Source: Aerococcus urinaehominis (GTDB taxonomy: Bacteria > Bacillota > Bacilli > Lactobacillales > Aerococcaceae). From it: DNA of 64,000 nt. The notes under the pieces were generated by a model. It saw only the letters and a list, made by a program, of their open reading frames with translations. It searched no databases and had not been told where the DNA came from. Location of the stretch: assembly GCF_001543245.1 (NCBI RefSeq), contig NZ_CP014163.1, forward strand, positions 974,387 to 1,038,386. The letters are read 5' to 3'. Both the position numbers and the translations under genes were made by a program. Within the stretch, counting starts at the first letter, position 1, and each line of letters starts with the position of its first letter. Shown here piece by piece: positions 1 to 9,078 of this stretch.

Positions 1-905
1 GTCACCACCACACCGTCAATCTTCTCCGCTAAACGTAGGAGTTTTAGATCAACTTCTGGTTCATCCTCAAAATCGCCTCGGAAAAATTCAATTTGAACAT
101 CCGGTAAGTCTTGTATCTGGTTTAAAATATCCAAACCGCGTCGACCGCGAACCCGCTTGTTACTGTCAGCCGAATCGGCTATATACTGGAGTTCCTTTAG
201 GACAAAGTTAGGCACCACGATGATGCCTTCAACAAAACCAGTCTTTATCACATCAAGAATGCGGCCATCAATAATGACGCTGGTGTCTAGTATTTTAAAA
301 GCTTGAAAATGCGCTTGGTCAGCCAACTTGGCAAAAGTCTCAGCCTCCCTGGTTTGAGGCAGGATGTCAGGTAGCTGGCTATTTTCATCCGTCTGGTCTT
401 CTTCTTGGGCTTGGTTGGCTTCTTTAGTAACAATATTTTCTACTATATCGCGCATATCCTGACGCGGTCTAGTAAAGATATTTTGGATATCTTCAGACCG
501 AGATGAGGTTAAATAATAACCCAAAGCACCCAAACTGACAGTTGTCACAATTGGTAAGATATTCCCGATAAAAGGTATGCGCAAGGCCACCAGCGGGATA
601 TTAATCAGCCAAGCGATCAATAGCCCCATAATTAAACCAATAATCCCAATCGTAAAATCAACAATAGAAATTTGCCTAATACCGGCATCCAATTGCTTGG
701 CCAAGCGGCGGAAATAGGGGCTCAATAGTTGCATAAGTATAAGAAAAATAAGTGCGCCGATGATCATGTTAATGAGGGTATGGTTGATCAGACTGTTTGC
801 TAGGCCACTTGCTTGCCAAACTAGTGGCAAGAGATAATACCCCAGGCTTGCACCCACTAATATTAATACCGCTTTAAATAAGTTAGACCATATTTTTTTA
901 CTCAC
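1..905 (-). CDS. YacL-like membrane PIN/TRAM-domain protein (C-terminus beyond window)
   Basis: This leftward gene is cut by the window edge, leaving about 301 codons. The start is a GTG at 905, seven bases after a strong AAAGGGGGTGA ribosome binding site. Four hydrophobic segments lie at about residues 9-30, 40-62, 82-103 and 108-132. A charged linker follows, then a PIN nuclease-like domain from about residue 203 with the acidic motif LDTSVIIDGR and a second conserved part around NKRVRGRRGLDIL. The TRAM domain expected in this family lies outside the window. The family (B. subtilis YacL, often labelled PilT) is a membrane-anchored putative ribonuclease of unproven function. It commonly follows radA in Firmicutes, as it does here. 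Confidence 0.85.
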   Translation of the reverse strand, partial: MSKKIWSNLFKAVLILVGASLGYYLLPLVWQASGLANSLINHTLINMIIGALIFLILMQLLSPYFRRLAKQLDAGIRQISIVDFTIGIIGLIMGLLIAWLINIPLVALRIPFIGNILPIVTTVSLGALGYYLTSSRSEDIQNIFTRPRQDMRDIVENIVTKEANQAQEEDQTDENSQLPDILPQTREAETFAKLADQAHFQAFKILDTSVIIDGRILDVIKTGFVEGIIVVPNFVLKELQYIADSADSNKRVRGRRGLDILNQIQDLPDVQIEFFRGDFEDEPEVDLKLLRLAEKIDGVVV

Positions 906-965
906 TGTGTCACCCCCTTTCTAATTTTTACTATTGTAGCCTACTTTCACTATTTTTTATAGCAT

Positions 966-2342
966 TTACCTCGGGAAAATTGTTTGCAAGACTTCTCTCA
1001 GGGTAGTTACCCCAAGTACCTTGATTTTATCAAAATGCTCTAGCCCGTCTAAATTGCCTTTAGGAATAAAAATCCGTTCAAAACCGAGTCGCTCAGCTTC
1101 TTGGATTCGATCAGCAATGCGGCTTACCCTTCTGATTTCACCAGTCAGGCCTATTTCGCCTACAAAACAATCACTAGCTTGGGTCTCTTTTTCCCAATAA
1201 GAAGAGGCAATCGCCACAGCAATTGCTAAGTCAATAGCGGGTTCATCCAAACGCACCCCGCCCGTTGATTTGAGGTAGGCATCTTGGTTTTGCAACATGA
1301 GGCCAGCGCGCTTTTCTAAAACAGCCATAATCAAGGTAACCCGGGAATAATCTAGACCGGAGGCGGTTCGTCGCGCATTACCAAAAGCCGTCGCCGTTAG
1401 CAGGGCCTGAATTTCAGTTAGAATTGGTCTGGAACCTTCCATGGAGGAAACCACAGCTGATCCATTAGTGCCAGCCAAACGTTCTTCTAGAAAGAGCTGA
1501 CTAGGATTAGCAACCTCAACCAGACCAGAGGACTGCATATCAAAAACACCAATCTCATTGGTTGAACCAAAGCGGTTTTTAACAGCTCGTAAGATTCTAA
1601 AGGTATTATGCTTCTCGCCTTCAAAATAAAGGACCGTATCCACCATATGCTCTAATATCCTCGGACCAGCAATATTCCCCTCCTTAGTAACATGGCCAAC
1701 AATAAAGATAGCAATATTATCGCCCTTAGCAATCCGCATCAATTCAGCTGTTGTTTCCCTAACCTGGGATACTGACCCAGCGACACCAGTTGAATCCTCA
1801 TTATGCATGGTTTGCACCGAGTCAATCACCACATAATCTGGTTTCAATTCTCGAATCCAGGCCTTGATTTCATCCATATTTGTCTCAGCGAAAACATAGA
1901 AATCAGCACCAGCCATGCCTAACCGGTCTGCCCGCAGCTTAATTTGCTGGGTACTTTCCTCTCCGGAAATATACAGGACTGTGCCGCCAATTTGGCTGAG
2001 TTGCATGGAAACTTGCAAAAGTAGGGTGGATTTGCCGATACCAGGATCGCCACCGATTAAGACTAAGGAACCGGCAACCACCCCGCCGCCAAGCACGCGA
2101 TTGAGCTCGGCCAAACCCGTCTGAATACGCTCTTCAGTTTGGCTAGAAACTGCACCAATTTTTTGTGGCTTATTATGGTTACCAGCTCCGGGACGGTGGT
2201 CAGGATGAACGATATCTCGTCCACCAATCCGCTCCTCTTCCATCTGATTCCAAGCCCCACAATTTGGGCACCGACCCAACCAACGTGGTGATTCATAACC
2301 GCAAGCCTGGCAGACATACTTACTAGTGCGCTTTTTTGCCAT
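966..2342 (-). CDS. radA: DNA repair protein RadA (Sms)
   Basis: RadA is a RecA-like, DnaB-type motor that promotes branch migration during homologous recombination and transformation. The 458-residue protein is of usual family length. An N-terminal zinc finger (CQACGY ... CPNCGAWN, residues 11-31) is followed by a Walker A motif [11 protein letters not shown] near residue 98, a Walker B region ending VIDSVQT, the RadA-specific KNRFGS motif near residue 256, and a C-terminal Lon-like domain. The ATG overlaps nothing and sits 17 bases after the dut stop, so dut-radA-yacL probably form one operon. That order is common in Lactobacillales. Confidence 0.97.
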   Translation of the reverse strand: MAKKRTSKYVCQACGYESPRWLGRCPNCGAWNQMEEERIGGRDIVHPDHRPGAGNHNKPQKIGAVSSQTEERIQTGLAELNRVLGGGVVAGSLVLIGGDPGIGKSTLLLQVSMQLSQIGGTVLYISGEESTQQIKLRADRLGMAGADFYVFAETNMDEIKAWIRELKPDYVVIDSVQTMHNEDSTGVAGSVSQVRETTAELMRIAKGDNIAIFIVGHVTKEGNIAGPRILEHMVDTVLYFEGEKHNTFRILRAVKNRFGSTNEIGVFDMQSSGLVEVANPSQLFLEERLAGTNGSAVVSSMEGSRPILTEIQALLTATAFGNARRTASGLDYSRVTLIMAVLEKRAGLMLQNQDAYLKSTGGVRLDEPAIDLAIAVAIASSYWEKETQASDCFVGEIGLTGEIRRVSRIADRIQEAERLGFERIFIPKGNLDGLEHFDKIKVLGVTTLREVLQTIFPR

Positions 2343-2359
2343 TAAACATCCATCCTTTT

Positions 2360-2905
2360 TTAAGACTCATCAGATGAGCCAAAGCCACCCGAACGCTCTT
2401 GGGCTGTACTGGTATCATCATCATCTGTTGCTAAAAAGTTTAGAAAAATCCCTTGGGCAATACGGTCCCCTTTTTGGATTGTAATATCACGTAGGCCAAA
2501 ATTAAGTAATTGTACATAAATGTGACCTTCATTATTTTTATTATTGTAGTAATCACTATCAATAATACCGACCCCATTGGGTAGGGTTAAAAAGCGCTTA
2601 AGCGGGTTAGAAGACCGACATGTGAGTTGTAAATACTCTTCTTCACCCATATAAGCCTTCAGACCAGTCGGTACTAGGGTCGGCTTCATCACCTCTTCTT
2701 TAATCGCTTGCTTAAAGTTTTTAGCTGCCTTAAACATAGACCAATCTTTGGCCACATAGCTAACTACCGTTGACCAGATACTAGGGATAGTAACTGTTTC
2801 ACCCGCTGCAATATCATAGCCTGCCGCCCGCTTGGTTGCTCGCTTAGGTAATTCAATCCCTTGATCTTGATAACTAGTAATTACTTCAAAGCCACGCCTT
2901 CTCAT
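2360..2905 (-). CDS. dut: dUTP diphosphatase (trimeric dUTPase family)
   Basis: This enzyme hydrolyses dUTP to dUMP and pyrophosphate, keeping uracil out of DNA and supplying dTMP synthesis. All five trimeric dUTPase motifs are visible in the 181 residues: AGYDIAA (motif 1), CRSSNPL (2), [11 protein letters not shown] (3), [10 protein letters not shown] (4) and the flexible C-terminal arm RSGGFGSS (5). Between motifs 1 and 2 there is an extra lysine-rich stretch of about 30 residues, also seen in some Firmicute and phage enzymes. An AGGAG site lies 10 bases before the ATG. The gene is first in the dut-radA-yacL cluster. Confidence 0.93.
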   Translation of the reverse strand: MRRRGFEVITSYQDQGIELPKRATKRAAGYDIAAGETVTIPSIWSTVVSYVAKDWSMFKAAKNFKQAIKEEVMKPTLVPTGLKAYMGEEEYLQLTCRSSNPLKRFLTLPNGVGIIDSDYYNNKNNEGHIYVQLLNFGLRDITIQKGDRIAQGIFLNFLATDDDDTSTAQERSGGFGSSDES

Positions 2906-2935
2906 CTATTAAGCACTCCTTTATTAATTAATCAA

Positions 2936-4393
2936 TTATTTTAAATTGTTTTGGGTCCAGATAGAGATGCCACCAGCTGGGCAGGAAAATTCACCGTAGC
3001 CACTATCATCAATCGTCACTTCCTGGTCGCTATAAGCCAAGTAGTCTATCCAGACTTGACCGGCCTTATCTTGACCCACATACATTTTCTTAAAACCTGC
3101 ATCACCATTGGAGCAAAGGAGGGCTAGACCATCAGGATGGTCAGCATCACCCAAGCGACTAAAGCCCACACAATTACCGTGGTCAAAGTAGTCCTCCTGG
3201 TCGCCATAAGCCCGCTCAGTCCGTAGGGTCATCATCTTATCAATGTCAGCTTGGTAGCCATTTTCTTCATCTACCTGACTTAGACCGTAATAATCACCAT
3301 AAAAAACACATGGTAGCCCTTCCTTATGCATCAAAATAATACCATATGCAATTGGCTTAAACCAGGGTTGTACCCAAGAAGCCAGGGACTGACCAAGCTG
3401 GGTATCATGATTATCGACGAAGGTTACAGCTTGTTGGGGCTTGAGTGTTAAAAGCGTATTATCGAGCAGCTTGGCCATATCGTAATTAGCCCCCGCCTCT
3501 GAGGCTTCCTTAAAGTGGAAGTGGAGCATGACATCAAAAAGATCTAGCTGGTAGTCTGTATCTTTGAGATAGTTTTCTAGATCGTGGTAGTGGTATTTCC
3601 AGTATTCACCAATCGCATAAAAGTCCTCATTGACCTCGCTTGCCACCTTGGCAATACTTTCGATAAAACCATCATCAATATGCTTAACAGCATCAAAACG
3701 GAAACCATCAACACCCGTTGTCTCTAAAAACCACTTGGTCCATTTTTTGATTTCTTCGACAGTATCTTCACGATCGTAGTCAACATCAGCTCCCATCAAG
3801 TAATCATAATTAGCCTTTTCATTGTCAACATTTTCATTATCAGCCCAGCCCTTGCCTTCACCAGCCACCATATAGATGCCCGATTTATCACGAGACTGAT
3901 CGTAATCAACACCTGAAAAGTGATACCAGCGCCATTCGAAATCAGAATATTTGCCTTGGCGACCCGGGAAGGTAAAGTGGGTCCAAGCTTCTATTTCATG
4001 AGCTTCTTCGATTACCTTGTTGCGGTCATTGGGGTCCATTTCATAGGCTGGAAACTTCTCCAGCTCATCGGCCCCCATCCGGTGGTTGAGCACCACATCA
4101 GCTAAGACGGATATCCCTTGCTCTTGTAAGGCCTTAATAGCATTTAAATACTCTTCTTTAGTCCCATACTTGGTTCGCTGAGCCCCCTTCTGATCAAATT
4201 CACCCAAATCATAAAGGTCATAGACTCCATAACCAGTATCGTTGGTCCCCGTTCCCTTAGTAGCTGGAGGCAGCCAAATATGACTAAAGCCAATATCGGC
4301 CAGGTGTTTAGCATCTTCGGCCGTATTTTGCCAATGCTTGCCATCATCAGGTAAGTCAAATTCAAAATATTGGATTAGTGTCCCGTTAGTCAT
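2936..4393 (-). CDS. Cytoplasmic alpha-amylase (GH13)
   Basis: This glycoside hydrolase family 13 enzyme should cleave alpha-1,4 linkages in maltodextrins or glycogen inside the cell, because no signal peptide is present. In the 485 residues one sees the GH13 conserved regions: DVVLNHR near residue 100, the nucleophile region GFRFDAVKHI near 234, the acid/base AIGEYW near 264, and FVDNHDTQ near 330. The length and motifs resemble the AmyS/AmyA group of maltohexaose- or maltopentaose-forming amylases. An AAAAGGAG site lies just before the ATG. It has a separate promoter region of about 200 bases shared with the divergent ABC operon. The exact product size cannot be judged from sequence. Confidence 0.93.
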   Translation of the reverse strand: MTNGTLIQYFEFDLPDDGKHWQNTAEDAKHLADIGFSHIWLPPATKGTGTNDTGYGVYDLYDLGEFDQKGAQRTKYGTKEEYLNAIKALQEQGISVLADVVLNHRMGADELEKFPAYEMDPNDRNKVIEEAHEIEAWTHFTFPGRQGKYSDFEWRWYHFSGVDYDQSRDKSGIYMVAGEGKGWADNENVDNEKANYDYLMGADVDYDREDTVEEIKKWTKWFLETTGVDGFRFDAVKHIDDGFIESIAKVASEVNEDFYAIGEYWKYHYHDLENYLKDTDYQLDLFDVMLHFHFKEASEAGANYDMAKLLDNTLLTLKPQQAVTFVDNHDTQLGQSLASWVQPWFKPIAYGIILMHKEGLPCVFYGDYYGLSQVDEENGYQADIDKMMTLRTERAYGDQEDYFDHGNCVGFSRLGDADHPDGLALLCSNGDAGFKKMYVGQDKAGQVWIDYLAYSDQEVTIDDSGYGEFSCPAGGISIWTQNNLK

Positions 4394-4593
4394 GATAATC
4401 TCCTTTTTATAAAAGCCAGTTACTCTTAGTAACCATTATACTATATCTCCAGAAAATTCACTCAATTCAAAGATTCAAGCTAGCAAGACATATGTCAATC
4501 CTTGTAAATCTGGTATAAGTAGAATAGGCCTTTCCTTTATTAATAAAGGTATTTTCGCTAAAATAAAGACAGCATAACAAAGGAGACGAAGCT

Positions 4594-4785
4594 ATGACTA
4601 AAGAAAATGCTGCCATTATTATGGCCCTAGCCTGTGTGGCTATCAATATCTATATTGTTTGGAAAGGACAAACAGCTGAGGGAATGACTGCCCGCCAGCA
4701 AGCTCGGCTAAAAACTGTCAGTGGTGTTTGTCTGCTCCTAGCTTTTATTGCCATGACCTTTGGCAGCCAACTGGGCCTGAAATAG
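4594..4785 (+). CDS. Small two-helix membrane protein, unknown function
   Basis: This 63-residue protein has two hydrophobic segments (about residues 7-23 and 44-60) separated by a charged stretch TARQQARLK. The start is supported by AAAGGAG eight bases upstream. It lies 10 bases before the first ABC exporter gene on the same strand and so is probably co-transcribed with it. I do not recognise the family. A role in exporter regulation or assembly is conceivable only from position. Confidence 0.7.
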   Translation: MTKENAAIIMALACVAINIYIVWKGQTAEGMTARQQARLKTVSGVCLLLAFIAMTFGSQLGLK

Positions 4786-4795
4786 GAGGCTAAAG

Positions 4796-6520
4796 ATGTA
4801 TGTAAAAGATTATATCAAGGCAAACTGGGGCAAGGAGGTCCTGGCCTTTACCGTCAAGGTTGTTGAGTCCATTCTCGAACTCCTAGTACCCTTAGTGATG
4901 GCTGACTTAATCAATAACGGCATCAATGCTAATAATCCGGATTATATCTGGCGCCGGGGCCTCTGGCTAATTATTCTACCAGTAACTGGTTACTGTTTTG
5001 CCTTAATTTGCCAATGGTTAGCTTCTGTGACCATGCAAACTGTCGGGACCAACCTGCGCCAGGCCCTCCACCAGCAAATGTCCCGTCTGGATAATGCCCA
5101 ATTGGACAAAGTTGGGGCCGAATCTATCGTGACCCAAGTCACTAACGATACCAACAATATCCAAGAAGCAGTGGCCAAGTCCCTGCGGCTGGCCTCAAGA
5201 TCCCCCGTTATTACCATTGGATCCATGTTTATGGCCTTTAGACTTAGCCTGCGGCTGTCACCAATTTTTATTGGGGGCGGTATTTTACTGGCTATTATTT
5301 TCTTCTGGATTACCCTAGACTCTAACCGGCGTTTTACCGGCATCCAAAATAAGCTGGACCAATTATCGAGTCTTGTACGAGAGAATCTTAATGGTGTTCG
5401 TGTTATCCGGGCCTTTGTTAACCAGGACCGGGAAACCAGCCGTTTCACAGATGAAAACCAAGATATGCGCCAGCAACAGGTTGTTGTGGGCCGGGTCCAA
5501 GCCTTAGCGACACCGGGATCACTGACTGTGGTTAACCTCTGTATTGGTCTTATTCTTTACTTTGGTGCCCGCCTGGTTAACAATGGTTTCTTTATGCAAG
5601 GAGAAGTCATCGCCCTGATTCAGTACATGAATAATATCTTCCTAGCCCTATCCATTCTAGTGAAATTAATTGTGACCATCAGTCGAGGGGTCGCTTCTGC
5701 CAAACGAATTGACCATTTTTTATCTTTAAAACCAACTATCACTAGTCCGGACCAGGCCCAGGCACCAAACGCCGATCCGCGTGGTATGGCAGTAAACTTT
5801 GTCGATGTTTCTTTTGGTTACAGTCAAGTAGAGGTCCTTCACCAAGCCCATTTTACAATTAAGCCGGGACAATTTATCGGCATTATTGGGGGGACAGGGT
5901 CGGCTAAGACCACCTTAATCAATCTGATTCCCAGATTTTACGATGTCAACCAAGGCCAGGTGCTTGCCAATGGTCAAGATGTCCGCGACTGGCCGCTTAA
6001 TGCATTAAGGCGAGCTATTGCTCTAGTTCCCCAGAAAGCTACCCTGTTAAAAGGCACTATCCGTGACAATATGAAAATGGCCAAGCCTGAAGCCAGTGAC
6101 CAAGAAATCTGGCAAGCACTAGATCAAGCCCAAGCTGGTGACTTTGTTCGGGCTAAGGCTGACGGTTTAGATAGTCCTGTTTCCCAAGGTGGCGTCAACT
6201 TTTCCGGTGGCCAACGCCAGCGTCTAACTATTGCCCGAGCCCTTTTACAAGATAGTCAATTAATCATCCTTGATGATTCCGTCTCAGCCCTGGATTTTGC
6301 TACTGAGCGTCGCTTGCGGGAGGTATTGATGGATTTAGACAAGACCATTATTATGGTCTCTCAGCGGATTTCTTCAATTCGTTATGCTGATCAGATCATC
6401 GTTTTAGACCATGGCCAACAAAAAGCTGTTGGTCACCACGATGACCTTTTAGCCCAGTCAGCTAGCTATCAAGAAATTTATTACTCTCAATACCCTGATG
6501 AAAGGCCGGAGGTGGACTAG
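4796..6520 (+). CDS. ABC exporter half-transporter with degenerate ATP site (EfrA/BmrC/LmrC type)
   Basis: This type IV ABC exporter half-transporter of 574 residues has an N-terminal six-helix membrane domain (about 1-320) and a C-terminal ATPase domain. The Walker A motif reads GGTGSAKTT, with alanine in the usual GK position. The signature FSGGQRQR is intact. Walker B ends ILDDS, so the catalytic glutamate is replaced by aspartate, as in the degenerate half of heterodimeric multidrug exporters such as EfrAB, BmrCD and PatAB. The stop codon abuts the ATG of the partner gene, which fits a heterodimer. Substrates may be drugs, dyes, lipids or peptides and cannot be assigned here. Confidence 0.93.
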   Translation: MYVKDYIKANWGKEVLAFTVKVVESILELLVPLVMADLINNGINANNPDYIWRRGLWLIILPVTGYCFALICQWLASVTMQTVGTNLRQALHQQMSRLDNAQLDKVGAESIVTQVTNDTNNIQEAVAKSLRLASRSPVITIGSMFMAFRLSLRLSPIFIGGGILLAIIFFWITLDSNRRFTGIQNKLDQLSSLVRENLNGVRVIRAFVNQDRETSRFTDENQDMRQQQVVVGRVQALATPGSLTVVNLCIGLILYFGARLVNNGFFMQGEVIALIQYMNNIFLALSILVKLIVTISRGVASAKRIDHFLSLKPTITSPDQAQAPNADPRGMAVNFVDVSFGYSQVEVLHQAHFTIKPGQFIGIIGGTGSAKTTLINLIPRFYDVNQGQVLANGQDVRDWPLNALRRAIALVPQKATLLKGTIRDNMKMAKPEASDQEIWQALDQAQAGDFVRAKADGLDSPVSQGGVNFSGGQRQRLTIARALLQDSQLIILDDSVSALDFATERRLREVLMDLDKTIIMVSQRISSIRYADQIIVLDHGQQKAVGHHDDLLAQSASYQEIYYSQYPDERPEVD

Positions 6521-8263
6521 ATGCAGACTGCAACTTTAAAATTACTCATTAACTATATTAAACCGCAAAAAGGCCGCTTTTTTGCCATGCTAGTTCTGGC
6601 TGTTTTATCAGTGGTTTTTCAGATTATCATTCCCATTCAGATTGGGCGTGCGGTCAATGTTTTGCTTGGTTATCACCAAGTCGATTTTGCTGAGGTTAGC
6701 CGGCAAATTTTTATTTTAGTTGGGCTTACCTTAGGTGCTGTATTGGCCCAATTTGGCCAAAATGAGTTGGTTAACCGCTTAACCTATCAAATCAGCTACC
6801 AACTACGGCAAAATGTTTTTTTGAAAATTCAGAAACTGCCTCTATCCTATCTGGACCGCCACCCTTATGGTGATATTGTCAGTCGGGCCATTAATGATGT
6901 CGACCTGACCAGTAATGGGCTCTTGCAGACCTTCACTTCTCTGTTCACAGGTCTAGCAACAATTATTGGGATTGTGATTATCATGCTTTCCCTTAACTGG
7001 AAGATAGGTTTGATTGTCATCATCCTGACTCCTCTATCGGTGATTGTTTCTACCATTATTGCTAATGGTACCTACCGTCACTTCCAAAACCAAGTCCAAC
7101 TCAGAGGCGAGATGGGAGCTTATATTGATGAAATAGCCAACAACCAGTACCTGGTCAAGGCCTTAGCTTATCAAGACCGTTCCCAAGTCCGTTTCGATGA
7201 TATTAATAACCGCCTACACCATTCTGGTGTCATCTCACAATTCTATGGCGCCTTAATCAACCCTACTGCCCGTGTGCTTAATGCTTTAGTATACGCAGCT
7301 GTTGGCATTTATGGAGCCCTGTCAGTTATCAATGGACAGCTTAGCGTGGGGCTATACTCATCGTTTCTGACCTACGCCCACCAATACACCCAACCCTTTA
7401 ACGAAATCTCAGCTGTCGTCAACGAGATGCAAATGGCCCTAGCAGCCGCCCACCGGATTTTCGATTTTCTAGGTCAACCAGAAGAAAAAGCTAGTCCGGC
7501 TACCGCTACAATTTCTCAGCCTCATGGTGATATTTCTATCCAAAATCTCTACTTCTCTTATGTCTCTGACCAAAAATTAATTGAAGACTTTTCCGTCCAG
7601 GTTAAGGCTGGCGATACCGTAGCCATTGTGGGACCAACTGGAGCCGGTAAATCAACGCTGATTAACCTACTCATGCGCTTTTATGAACCTAATGCCGGCC
7701 AAATCTTTATCGATGGCATCGATAGTCAAGACCTATCACGAGACAATGTCCGTAGCCTCTTTGGCATGGTGCTCCAAGACGCTTGGATTTTTGCCGGGAC
7801 CGTTCGTGATAACATTGCCTATGGTAATCCTGAAGCCAGCTTAGACCAGATAATAGCGGCCGCCAAACAGGCTAGCCTCCACCGCTTGATTGAGCAGCTA
7901 CCGCAAGGCTACGATACCTGGTTAGAAGAGGAAGGAGCCAATATCTCAACTGGCCAAAAACAATTGATTTGTATTGCCCGTATTATTCTCACCGACCCTG
8001 ATATGCTCATCTTAGACGAGGCGACCTCCTCAATTGACACGGTAACCGAGCAAGCAGTTCAAGCTTCTTTTGACCAATTAATGGAGGGGCGGACTACCTT
8101 TATTGTTGCCCACCGTCTGTCAACTATCCAGAAAGCCGATACTATCTTAGTGCTCGACCAGGGACAGGTCATTGAACAAGGCAGCCACCAGGAACTTTTG
8201 GACCAAGGCGGCTTCTATCACCAACTCTACTATAGCCAGTTTGATACCGATGATAAGCCTTAA
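6521..8263 (+). CDS. ABC exporter half-transporter, partner subunit (EfrB/BmrD/LmrD type)
   Basis: This 580-residue half-transporter pairs with the gene immediately upstream, with zero intergenic bases (TAG then ATG). It has an N-terminal membrane domain and a C-terminal nucleotide-binding domain with a canonical Walker A GPTGAGKST and a Walker B ILDEATSSID carrying the catalytic glutamate. Its signature loop is STGQKQ in place of the usual SGGQ. Thus one composite site uses the intact partner signature with this Walker B, and the other is degenerate. This is the classic asymmetric arrangement of heterodimeric exporters. The downstream DUF3800 gene starts 12 bases after its stop. Confidence 0.93.
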   Translation: MQTATLKLLINYIKPQKGRFFAMLVLAVLSVVFQIIIPIQIGRAVNVLLGYHQVDFAEVSRQIFILVGLTLGAVLAQFGQNELVNRLTYQISYQLRQNVFLKIQKLPLSYLDRHPYGDIVSRAINDVDLTSNGLLQTFTSLFTGLATIIGIVIIMLSLNWKIGLIVIILTPLSVIVSTIIANGTYRHFQNQVQLRGEMGAYIDEIANNQYLVKALAYQDRSQVRFDDINNRLHHSGVISQFYGALINPTARVLNALVYAAVGIYGALSVINGQLSVGLYSSFLTYAHQYTQPFNEISAVVNEMQMALAAAHRIFDFLGQPEEKASPATATISQPHGDISIQNLYFSYVSDQKLIEDFSVQVKAGDTVAIVGPTGAGKSTLINLLMRFYEPNAGQIFIDGIDSQDLSRDNVRSLFGMVLQDAWIFAGTVRDNIAYGNPEASLDQIIAAAKQASLHRLIEQLPQGYDTWLEEEGANISTGQKQLICIARIILTDPDMLILDEATSSIDTVTEQAVQASFDQLMEGRTTFIVAHRLSTIQKADTILVLDQGQVIEQGSHQELLDQGGFYHQLYYSQFDTDDKP

Positions 8264-8275
8264 AAGGAGATTACT

Positions 8276-8977
8276 ATGCGACTATATATTGACGAGTCAG
8301 GTCTGATTTCTGACCGCAAAAACCCCCGCAACCGTTATTTTGTCATGGCCTTTGTTCAAACCGACCAGGCCAGTAAATGCCGGTCCGAATTTCGCCAAGC
8401 AAAAAATGAATATATCATGAGTCATGAAAATTATCCTTATTCCGCTACTGAAGAAATTAAAGGATCAAAGATGCCCAATGAAATGAAGGCTATGATTTTT
8501 GACCGCTTGCGGGAAAATACTGATGCCCAGTTCCACTTCCTGGTAATTGATAATTACCAACTCTACGATAACTTACTGAGAATCCCAGCCCTAAGTTTCA
8601 ACTATTTTATTGGCCTGATGGTTGACCGTACCATTCAACATGAAGGCTATAGTAAGCGTAATCCTGACGCGCTCTTTTTAATGATTGACAATCGTAACCA
8701 AGCCGTTGAATCTCTTAATTCTCTAGAAGAGTATTTACAAATTAAATTTACCATTGAAAAAAGACGTTTTGCTGATGTTCAAGTCACTTATCAGGACTCA
8801 CGTGACCGCGATATGATTCAAATCGCTGATGTCTTCGCTAATACCATCTTCCGCATTGTCCGCAGTGAAGCTATGGGCGACACCGACTCTATCTCCCTAG
8901 ACCTAGTCAAAAAATGCCGAATTGGCGGCCATCGCTTCTTCCCTAGTGGTAAGAGTGACCTAAACTTTATTAAGTAA
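8276..8977 (+). CDS. DUF3800 domain protein
   Basis: This 233-residue protein begins MRLYIDESG, the hallmark of DUF3800, which is predicted to have an RNase H-like fold with conserved acidic residues. Later conserved pieces include FLMIDNRNQ near residue 140 and QIADVFANTIFR near residue 180. AAGGAG precedes the ATG. It is the last gene of the apparent ABC exporter operon and is followed by a terminator hairpin. No biochemical role is established that I can name. DUF3800 genes often occur alone in accessory DNA, so its place behind an exporter may be incidental. Confidence 0.85.
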   Translation: MRLYIDESGLISDRKNPRNRYFVMAFVQTDQASKCRSEFRQAKNEYIMSHENYPYSATEEIKGSKMPNEMKAMIFDRLRENTDAQFHFLVIDNYQLYDNLLRIPALSFNYFIGLMVDRTIQHEGYSKRNPDALFLMIDNRNQAVESLNSLEEYLQIKFTIEKRRFADVQVTYQDSRDRDMIQIADVFANTIFRIVRSEAMGDTDSISLDLVKKCRIGGHRFFPSGKSDLNFIK

Positions 8978-9009
8978 AAAACAGGCTATCTGAGGCATAC
9001 ATATGTAAA

Positions 9010-9053
9010 AAAAGCTATCACGCGCTTGATTAATCATGCGCATGATAGCTTTT
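9010..9053. terminator. Bidirectional intrinsic terminator
   Basis: The arms AAAAGCTATCA and TGATAGCTTTT form an 11 bp stem with a further inner GCGC helix. A-rich and T-rich flanks let it serve both the ABC/DUF3800 operon and the convergent M16C peptidase gene. Confidence 0.85.
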
Positions 9054-9078
9054 ATTTGTCTTCAGTTTCCATTAAGGC

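Noticed and set aside
4444-4458. CodY-like sequence upstream of the alpha-amylase gene
   Set aside because: 12 of 15 positions and one-sided (only CAGAAAATT is good). In AT-rich DNA this is expected by chance.
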